Source: Nanobdellota archaeon (GTDB lineage: Archaea > Nanobdellota > Nanobdellia > Pacearchaeales > GW2011-AR1). Taken from it: a DNA stretch of 6,723 nucleotides. Positions 1 to 4,159 of the stretch are shown piece after piece (the stretch's first letter is position 1; each line of letters opens with the position of its first letter). The notes under the pieces are model-generated. The model was not told the origin of the DNA, ran no database searches, and was given only the letters and a program-made list of their open reading frames with translations. A program made the position numbers and the translations under genes. The stretch is from NCBI GenBank assembly GCA_018901675.1, contig JAHIEH010000044.1, forward strand, positions 1 through 6,723. Direction: 5' to 3'.

Positions 1-42
1 AATTTAAGGGTATTTATCGAGAAATGCGCCCCAAGATATCGA

Positions 43-258
43 ATGAATGAACAAGAAATTAAATCTATCACCAATTTAATCAACCTCGCTGAAAAACACA
101 AAAAATCCCCATTTGAATTTGTGAGGGACGAGAAAGTGATAATATTATCAGAAAATTTAAAGCCAGAGACGATAACTTTGGATAAAGCAAAAGAATTCTT
201 ACTCATGAGTAAGAGTATTTTAAGAAAAACTCAGGAAACTCTAAAGAAAAACATTTAA
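43..258 (+). CDS. Hypothetical protein, 71 aa; may be the 3' end of a longer gene
   Basis: I do not recognise this protein. It is small, lysine- and glutamate-rich, with probable helices at the N-terminus (around NEQEIKSITNLINLAEKH) and C-terminus (DKAKEFLLMSKSILRK), and no signal peptide, membrane segment or metal motif. The ATG at 43 is a plausible start (MNEQEIKS looks like a natural N-terminus). However, the same frame is open back to base 1 without a stop (residues before the Met read NLRVFIEKCAPRYR), so the real gene may begin upstream of the window. No clear TATA box or ribosome binding site lies in the 42 bases available to decide. It runs in the same direction as the next two genes and ends 70 nt before the 146-aa ORF. 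Confidence 0.6.
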   Translation: MNEQEIKSITNLINLAEKHKKSPFEFVRDEKVIILSENLKPETITLDKAKEFLLMSKSILRKTQETLKKNI

Positions 259-286
259 GAAAAATATAAAAACATGGTTTTTCTGA

Positions 287-295
287 TATAGTATA
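287..295 (+). promoter_or_regulatory. Candidate TATA box for the 146-aa gene
   Basis: The TATAGTATA stretch lies about 35-40 nt before the ATG at 329 in an otherwise non-coding gap. With the archaeal spacing of about 26 nt from box to transcription start, transcription would begin near 318 and give a leader of about 10 nt. There is no Shine-Dalgarno motif close to the ATG; the AGGGG at 301-305 is too far away. This is motif recognition only. Confidence 0.35.
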
Positions 296-328
296 CTTTT
301 AGGGGTAAATTTTTATTTAGTTTTAAGA

Positions 329-769
329 ATGGAAGAGATAATTCAAGAAAAAATCAGCGCAGACCATCTGCTTTATGTAAGTTTGAAATACACAAAAACT
401 TGTGATGTTATTATGAACCTTATTCTCCGATGGAGACGTATGATACAAGTAAGTATAGACAGAGCTTTAAAACACGCTAAACAAAAGAAAAAAATTTCTT
501 CTATCCCCACAAATCCTATAAGCAAAATAGAGAAAGTTAGATTGCTATTCAAAAAAGACGAGAATTTTTTGCAGGTGATAGAGATGTATGAGATGTTTAG
601 AAAGATAGAAGAACTGAAAAGAGAGAGAATTGGGGAGTTCAGGAAAAATGTGAATTTGAAAGTGGAATACCAAGGAAAAGAAGTGAATATCAACTTGGAG
701 AAGCTAAAAGAGTATGCAGCCAGATTAGAAAAATTTATAAGTTCAGTTAAGCAATTTCTTTCATCTTAA
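329..769 (+). CDS. Conserved-looking hypothetical protein, helical, 146 aa
   Basis: No function can be named. The protein is mostly alpha-helical by eye. Residues 10-55 (from SADHLLYVSLKYTKTCDVI on) look like two amphipathic helices, followed by a basic linker (KHAKQKKK) and a charged helix-rich region (about 80-105, MFRKIEELKRERIGEFRK). A short beta-like strand (LKVEYQGKEVNINL) and a final helix close it. The opening resembles small helical proteins I associate with DPANN genomes, and the long helix-pair layout is loosely HEPN-like. No R-x4-6-H catalytic motif is evident, so a nuclease role is not supported. The ATG at 329 is the only start codon between the upstream stops and this point. 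It sits 37 nt before minD in the same direction, so the two could share a transcript. Confidence 0.75.
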   Translation: MEEIIQEKISADHLLYVSLKYTKTCDVIMNLILRWRRMIQVSIDRALKHAKQKKKISSIPTNPISKIEKVRLLFKKDENFLQVIEMYEMFRKIEELKRERIGEFRKNVNLKVEYQGKEVNINLEKLKEYAARLEKFISSVKQFLSS

Positions 770-772
770 ATA
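765..772 (+). promoter_or_regulatory. Possible TATA box for minD, overlapping the upstream stop codon
   Basis: CTTAAATA resembles the archaeal TTTAWATA box A and lies about 38 nt before the minD ATG at 807, which predicts a start site near 795 and a short leader. It overlaps the last codons of the 146-aa gene. The match is weak and minD could equally be read through from upstream. Confidence 0.25.
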
Positions 773-790
773 GAAGATTCAAGGCTTCTA
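771..790 (+). other. Small inverted repeat between the 146-aa gene and minD
   Basis: TAGAAG (771-776) and CTTCTA (785-790) are perfectly complementary, with an 8-nt loop. It starts one base after the stop codon of the upstream gene and ends 16 nt before the minD start. There is no U-tract after it, so it is not a classical terminator. It could be a small RNA hairpin in the junction, or chance. Confidence 0.25.
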
Positions 791-806
791 AGAGTATTAA
801 GATAAA

Positions 807-1580
807 ATGTCAAGACTTATTGTTATAACATCAGGAAAGGGCGGTGTGGGCAAAACAACCACTGCGATAAACTTAGGTGCAGCTATAAACTACTTCGGAA
901 AAGATGTATTGATAATTGATGGAAACCTTACCACTCCAAATATCGGACTGCATCTGGGCTCTCCCGAAGTGCCTGTAAATTTAAATCATGTATTATGCAA
1001 TAAAGCCGAGCCTTTTGAAGCAGTGTATGAGCATGAATCAGGACTGAAAATCATTCCTTCATCTTTATCTGTAAAGGAACTTAAAAAGATAAAACCAGAA
1101 AGGATAGGGGACTTTAAAAAAGAGTTTAAGAAAATCTCCCCATATGTGATAGTCGACAGCTCTGCGGGACTTGGCGATGAAGCTGTTGCAACAATGAATC
1201 TAGCGGATGAGATTATAATTGTGACTAACCCTGAAATGCCTGCCTTGACTGATGCTCTAAAAGCAATAAAAGTTGCAGAAGAAATGAATAAAGTAATACT
1301 TGGAGTGATAGTCACAAGAGTTAAAAAAAATGATATCGAAATAGGGCCAGAAACTGTAAAAGAGATGTTGGAAGTTCCTATACTTGGCATGGTTCCAGAA
1401 GACATCGCGGTTCAGGAGTCTTTAAGAAAAAAGAATGCAGTTATCCACAGCCACCCAAAAAGCAATGCGTCAAGGGCTTATAAGGAAATTGCATCAAAAA
1501 TAATCGGCGTTTCTTATGATTCAAGCAAAGATGTTGAAAGTTTGTTTAAAAGAATTCTTAAAGGGATAGGGTTAAGATAG
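807..1580 (+). CDS. minD: MinD/ParA-family ATPase (septum-site-determining protein MinD-like)
   Basis: This is a deviant-Walker-A P-loop ATPase of the MinD/ParA group, a membrane-cycling ATPase that positions division or other polar machinery. The P-loop is GKGGVGKTT at residues 10-18, with the signature lysine K11. The switch I region is D38-G-N40 followed by LTTPNIGLHLG. Walker B/switch II is VIVDSSAGLG (D117), and NPEMPALTDALK (141-152) is the usual MinD segment after it. The C-terminus (VESLFKRILKGIGLR, 243-257) is a short basic amphipathic helix like the MinD membrane-targeting sequence. The length of 257 aa is normal. Two departures from the common pattern are N40 where many MinDs have Asp, and DSSAG instead of DSPAG. 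No MinC, MinE or FtsZ is in the window, so the cellular target is unknown. Archaea often carry several MinD paralogues, and the name denotes family rather than proven role. Confidence 0.93.
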   Translation: MSRLIVITSGKGGVGKTTTAINLGAAINYFGKDVLIIDGNLTTPNIGLHLGSPEVPVNLNHVLCNKAEPFEAVYEHESGLKIIPSSLSVKELKKIKPERIGDFKKEFKKISPYVIVDSSAGLGDEAVATMNLADEIIIVTNPEMPALTDALKAIKVAEEMNKVILGVIVTRVKKNDIEIGPETVKEMLEVPILGMVPEDIAVQESLRKKNAVIHSHPKSNASRAYKEIASKIIGVSYDSSKDVESLFKRILKGIGLR

Positions 1581-1594
1581 ATTTTATCTTCTGG

Positions 1595-1682
1595 ACAATT
1601 GCATGGCTTATAGCTCCTTTCTTAGCAATTGTACAGACAGAGAATTGCAAGAAATAGGGGGGCATCATACACAATTCTCTGT
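1595..1682. other. Structured intergenic segment with alternative stem-loops; candidate RNA element
   Basis: The 177-bp gap after minD contains three stems that share sequence. Stem 1 is ACAATTGC (1595-1602) with GCAATTGT (1625-1632). Stem 2 is TTTCTTAGCAATT (1618-1630) with AATTGCAAGAAA (1643-1654), 12 pairs with one bulged A; it can extend by GCTCC (1613-1617) pairing with a G-run at 1657-1662 plus C1663. Stem 3 is ACAGAGAATTG (1637-1647) with CAATTCTCTGT (1672-1682), 11 perfect pairs and a 24-nt loop. Stem 2 excludes 1 and 3, while 1 and 3 can coexist. This could be the minD 3' untranslated region, a small RNA, or a regulatory switch. I could not match it to a known RNA class, and no C/D boxes or tRNA features are present. 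Confidence 0.45.
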
Positions 1683-1683
1683 A

Positions 1684-1693
1684 ACTCGCGAGT
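1684..1693. promoter_or_regulatory. Perfect 10-bp palindrome upstream of a TATA box; possible operator
   Basis: ACTCGCGAGT is fully self-complementary and unusually GC-rich for this AT-rich gap. It ends 11 bp before the TATA box at 1705-1712, a position where archaeal activators or repressors bind. No regulator gene is identified, so its role is inference. Confidence 0.3.
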
Positions 1694-1704
1694 GCAGCCA
1701 AAAA

Positions 1705-1712
1705 TTTATATA
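1705..1712 (+). promoter_or_regulatory. Archaeal TATA box for the 98-aa gene
   Basis: TTTATATA is an excellent match to archaeal box A and is preceded by an A-rich stretch (AAAA) where the TFB recognition element would be. Transcription would start near 1734 and leave a leader of about 24 nt before the ATG at 1758, with no Shine-Dalgarno sequence. Confidence 0.6.
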
Positions 1713-1757
1713 CTCTACTTTAATAAACATTTAATTCAAAAATTCAATTTTTAAAAA

Positions 1758-2054
1758 ATGGTAAACTATCTACAAAAAATACAATCCATTTTCGGACGAG
1801 GGGAAAAATCATCACAAAAAGCATATGTTTTATTTAATGGAGGCTATCAAATTGTTCTAAACAAGATTGAACTGCCAGTAGCAAAAAAAAGATACGACAA
1901 ACCAGTTCAATGTTATTCTATTGAATCACATTGTTGCAGGAATCAGGCAGAATTTATAGATGCACTTTCTAAGTTTCTGGAAAAAACTCCAGTAAAAAAA
2001 CTGGGAGATACCGCAAATAAAAGATTCAGAATAGAAAGATTAGAAAATATTTAA
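1758..2054 (+). CDS. Hypothetical protein, 98 aa
   Basis: I do not recognise this protein. It is basic, soluble-looking, with no signal peptide or membrane segment. The centre (AYVLFNGGYQIVLNKIELPV) reads as beta strands, followed by a segment with three cysteines (PVQCYSIESHCCRNQ) and a helix (AEFIDALSKFLEK). The C/H cluster is not a standard zinc motif. A strong TATA box 46 nt upstream and the start at 1758 support it as a separately transcribed gene. It converges on the tRNA-binding protein gene, with only 6 bp between the two stop codons. Confidence 0.7.
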   Translation: MVNYLQKIQSIFGRGEKSSQKAYVLFNGGYQIVLNKIELPVAKKRYDKPVQCYSIESHCCRNQAEFIDALSKFLEKTPVKKLGDTANKRFRIERLENI

Positions 2055-2060
2055 TTATCA

Positions 2061-2477
2061 TCATCTTACACTGCTTCCAAGTTCGATATCTTTATCAGGT
2101 TGGATTAACACAACCTTGCTTTCGTCTTCATTTACAGCAGCCAAAATCATGCCCTGGCTTTCTATGCCTTTCATTTTTCTTGGAGCTAAGTTAACAAAAA
2201 GAATTATTTTTTTGCCTTTCAGTTCATCTTTGTTATAATGCTGTTTAATTCCAGAACAAACAACCCTCTTACCAATTTCTTTTCCCAAATCAATTGTAAG
2301 TTTGTAAAGCTTGTCAGCATTTTCAATATCTTCTGCTTTTACAATTTTACCAACTCGCAAATCTATTTTTTCCCAGTCCGGAAAACTTATCTGCTCTTTC
2401 CTCGAGTTTTCTGGCTGTTCAGAAATTCTATTTTTGTGAGAATTTCCGACATCAGAAAAATTAACTATGCCGTCCAT
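2061..2477 (-). CDS. Free-standing tRNA-binding OB-fold protein (MetG-beta / Trbp111 type)
   Basis: Residues 30-138 form a tRNA_bind domain (Pfam PF01588 family), the structure-specific tRNA-binding OB fold found at the C-terminus of many methionyl-tRNA synthetases and in Trbp111, Arc1p and EMAP-II. Diagnostic motifs are DLRVGKI (39-45), NADKLYKLTIDLG (53-65), RVVCSGI (71-77) and NLAPRKMKGIESQGMILAA (96-114). The first 29 residues are polar and are not part of the domain; there is no other Met that would give a shorter start. It is the last gene of the minus-strand cluster that begins with metG, whose product lacks exactly this domain, so the two probably form a two-subunit MetRS like the alpha/beta arrangement known in Aquifex. 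It begins 12 nt after the zinc-protein stop codon. Confidence 0.9.
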   Translation of the reverse strand: MDGIVNFSDVGNSHKNRISEQPENSRKEQISFPDWEKIDLRVGKIVKAEDIENADKLYKLTIDLGKEIGKRVVCSGIKQHYNKDELKGKKIILFVNLAPRKMKGIESQGMILAAVNEDESKVVLIQPDKDIELGSSVR

Positions 2478-2489
2478 TTTAAGAACAAA

Positions 2490-2717
2490 TTATTTACTAT
2501 CATGCTCCCGAATAATTTTATATATTTCTCTCGGGCTATCAGGATTATAAAGATTATAACCCCTGCAACGTGTGCACTCATATATATCTCCAGGATTAGA
2601 AGTAGCATTTATGCATGAAAATAGAACCTCTCCATGATGAGGGCAATTACTAACTGTTAATTTCAAAATGTTTTTTTCTAATTGCTGGGCTTTTTTCTGC
2701 TTTGTTTCACGATTCAT
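2490..2717 (-). CDS. Small putative zinc-binding protein, 75 aa
   Basis: I do not recognise the family. A lysine/glutamine-rich N-terminal helix (residues 1-20) is followed by what looks like a zinc ribbon: C25-P-H-H28, C35, and C48-T-R-C51. A Cx2H/Cx2C tetrad (C25, H28, C48, C51) would be a reasonable ligand set, with C35 spare. The start at 2717 is well supported: AAAGGAG lies 7 nt upstream on the minus strand, and the ATG overlaps the TGA of the 33-aa ORF as ATGA. This implies translational coupling. Its place between metG and the detached tRNA-binding protein suggests a link to translation, but this is context only. Confidence 0.75.
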   Translation of the reverse strand: MNRETKQKKAQQLEKNILKLTVSNCPHHGEVLFSCINATSNPGDIYECTRCRGYNLYNPDSPREIYKIIREHDSK

Positions 2718-2815
2718 TTTAAATCTCCTTTGAGTTTAAAAGACAAAAAACTTCCTGTTTCTTCTAAAACTTCTTTTTTTTGAAGGGCAAAAATTTCTAA
2801 TTTTTGTATTTTCAT
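2714..2815 (-). CDS. Short ORF of 33 aa joined to its neighbours by ATGA overlaps
   Basis: A 33-codon frame (starts MKIQKLEIFALQKKEV, ends FKLKGDLK). Its ATG overlaps the TGA of the duplicated metG terminus (ATGA at 2812-2815 on the minus strand), and its own TGA overlaps the ATG of the zinc-protein gene (ATGA at 2714-2717). Double ATGA overlaps are typical of translationally coupled operon genes and unlikely to arise twice by chance. The peptide is lysine/leucine-rich, with no recognised domain. In the arrangement before the transporter arrived it would have directly followed metG. It could be a real small protein or a coupling leader for the next gene. Confidence 0.5.
   Translation of the reverse strand: MKIQKLEIFALQKKEVLEETGSFLSFKLKGDLK
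2725..2731 (-). promoter_or_regulatory. Shine-Dalgarno site for the 75-aa zinc-protein gene
   Basis: On the minus strand AAAGGAG lies 7 nt before the ATG at 2717 and inside the end of the 33-aa ORF. It is the clearest ribosome binding site in the window. It fits an internal operon gene that cannot use leaderless initiation, and it fixes the start. Confidence 0.6.
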
Positions 2816-2858
2816 TTTATCTTATTAAATAAAATCTCGCCTTTTTTAATCTTACTGA
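2814..2858. repeat. Direct repeat, distal copy: duplicated 3' end of metG
   Basis: This is 44/45 identical to 4162-4206, with the first 40 bases identical, one mismatch at 2854, then four more matches. Read on the minus strand in the metG frame it encodes the metG tail SKIKKGEILFNKIK followed by TGA (2812-2814), whereas the true metG ends in TAA. The one mismatch is synonymous (AGT versus AGC, Ser). Similarity stops abruptly just beyond the repeat. It is therefore a metG-terminus remnant lying 11 nt after the transporter stop codon, and probably the original terminus. Confidence 0.9.
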
Positions 2859-2869
2859 CATTTAATAAA

Positions 2870-4144
2870 TTAATGCCAGACAAACCAAATGAAGATTGAA
2901 GATGCCAAAACTGCTAAAATTGTAAATATTAATCCTATCTTAACAAAATGCCAGAAACCCACATGATAACCATGTTTCCTAAGCAGACCGCATGCAACTA
3001 TATTTGCTGATGCTCCTATTGGGGTGATGTTTCCTCCAAGACTTGTCCCAATAAGTAATCCAAAAAGGAAAAGATAGGGGCTGGTTCCAATATTTTCTGT
3101 AATAGAATTTACTAAAGGTAACATTGCCACAAGGAAAGGAACATTATCTATAAAAGCAGACAAGAAAACTGAGATTAAAATAATTAAGACATACCCCAAT
3201 AATAAATTCTTACCGACAAATCCCGAGAGAAAGTTTGATGCAGTACCAATCCAGCCAGTAAGAGTTATGCTGCCAATAATAACAAAAATTCCCATAAGAA
3301 AGAAAGTTGTTTCCCAATCCATCTCTTTAATATCTCTGAGAATTGAACCATTATTTGAAAATTTTTCCCATATCAGAGATAATGCCCCAAATGCCATGCA
3401 TAAACCTCCTGTAATATATAAAAAATCGGTGTCAAAAAATGAAGATAGCGCAAGAAGAATTATTAAACTTACAAGAAAAAGTGTTGGAACCCAGGATTTT
3501 ATCCTTTCTGTGCGAATAATTTTCATTTTCTCTTTTTGATTTCTAAATATGAAGTATAAAAAAATAAAAGAAGCTATTGCCCCCATTTCAACTGCAAAGA
3601 AAATGCTCGGTTTTCCATGAAAAAAGAAAAAATCCAAGAAATTCATTTTCGCGAATCCTCCCAGTAACATGCTTGGCGGGTCCCCTATCAAAGTGGCTGT
3701 TCCTTGCAAATTACTGGAGATTGCAATTGCAATCATCATGTTTACAGGATTAATCTTCAATTTTTTCGCCAATGAAAAAGCAACAGGAGCAATAATAAGA
3801 ACAGTTGCAACATTCTCAACAAATGCAGAGATAATACTTGTCAGTATGCATATAAGAAGTATAGCCCATGCAGTATTTCTTGACTTGTCCACAATAACCT
3901 CTGCAAGATAGGCAGGAACTTTACTTCTCATAAAAATTTCTGCAACAACAAGAGTGCCTACAAATATACCCATAACATTCCAGTTAACTGAAAAAAACGC
4001 ACTTTTAGCTGAAATTGTTCCGGTGAGTATAAGAAGAACCGCACCTGTAAGAGCGACATACATCCTTCTTTTTGTCCATGCTACAAAAAGAATATAGGAT
4101 AAGAGAAATATTACCAAAGAAATTATCTTTGCATCAATAATCAT
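2870..4144 (-). CDS. ArsB/NhaD/SLC13-superfamily membrane transporter, 424 aa
   Basis: This is an integral membrane ion transporter of the IT superfamily (arsenite permease ArsB, Na+/H+ antiporter NhaD, P-permease and SLC13 relatives), with about 10-12 hydrophobic segments. The two-fold inverted-repeat design is visible from paired motifs: SAFVENVATVLIIAPV (106-121) with NLQGTATLIGDPPSMLLG (145-162) in the first half, and SAFIDNVPFLVAMLPLV (329-345) with GGNITPIGASANIVACG (370-386) in the second. The length is normal for the family and the gene appears intact. Substrate cannot be told from sequence: arsenite, Na+/H+ exchange and organic anions are all possible, and there is no ars regulator or reductase nearby. 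The ATG at 4144 lies 15 nt after the metG stop codon. It is an odd guest between metG and translation genes, and is bracketed by copies of the metG 3' end. Confidence 0.88.
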   Translation of the reverse strand: MIIDAKIISLVIFLLSYILFVAWTKRRMYVALTGAVLLILTGTISAKSAFFSVNWNVMGIFVGTLVVAEIFMRSKVPAYLAEVIVDKSRNTAWAILLICILTSIISAFVENVATVLIIAPVAFSLAKKLKINPVNMMIAIAISSNLQGTATLIGDPPSMLLGGFAKMNFLDFFFFHGKPSIFFAVEMGAIASFIFLYFIFRNQKEKMKIIRTERIKSWVPTLFLVSLIILLALSSFFDTDFLYITGGLCMAFGALSLIWEKFSNNGSILRDIKEMDWETTFFLMGIFVIIGSITLTGWIGTASNFLSGFVGKNLLLGYVLIILISVFLSAFIDNVPFLVAMLPLVNSITENIGTSPYLFLFGLLIGTSLGGNITPIGASANIVACGLLRKHGYHVGFWHFVKIGLIFTILAVLASSIFIWFVWH

Positions 4145-4159
4145 TTTTCTTCTTTTTTA

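Noticed and set aside
373..693. 106-aa minus-strand ORF
   Set aside because: Lies wholly within the 146-aa plus-strand gene, has a biased Phe/Ile/Ser composition typical of the reverse of a Lys/Glu-rich gene, and has no promoter.
986..1405. 139-aa minus-strand ORF
   Set aside because: Antisense shadow of minD, rich in Ser/Ile/Thr with no recognisable domain.
1550..1580. Programmed -1 frameshift at the end of minD
   Set aside because: No slippery heptamer in the correct frame, and the -1 frame has a stop (1559-1561) that leaves only a short window without slip sites.
1559..1666. 35-codon minus-strand ORF in the minD downstream gap
   Set aside because: Overlaps the minD end, has no promoter or ribosome binding site, and no recognisable product.
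1595..1693. tRNA, C/D-box or H/ACA RNA in the minD downstream gap
   Set aside because: No T-arm consensus, no C/D boxes, and no convincing ACA box with the expected spacing. The stems remain unexplained.
2238..2618. 126-aa plus-strand ORF
   Set aside because: Antisense to the tRNA-binding and zinc-protein genes, both of which have clear motifs or a ribosome binding site.
3267..3911. Plus-strand ORFs of 90 and 80 aa inside the transporter
   Set aside because: Antisense to a gene with intact family motifs along its length.
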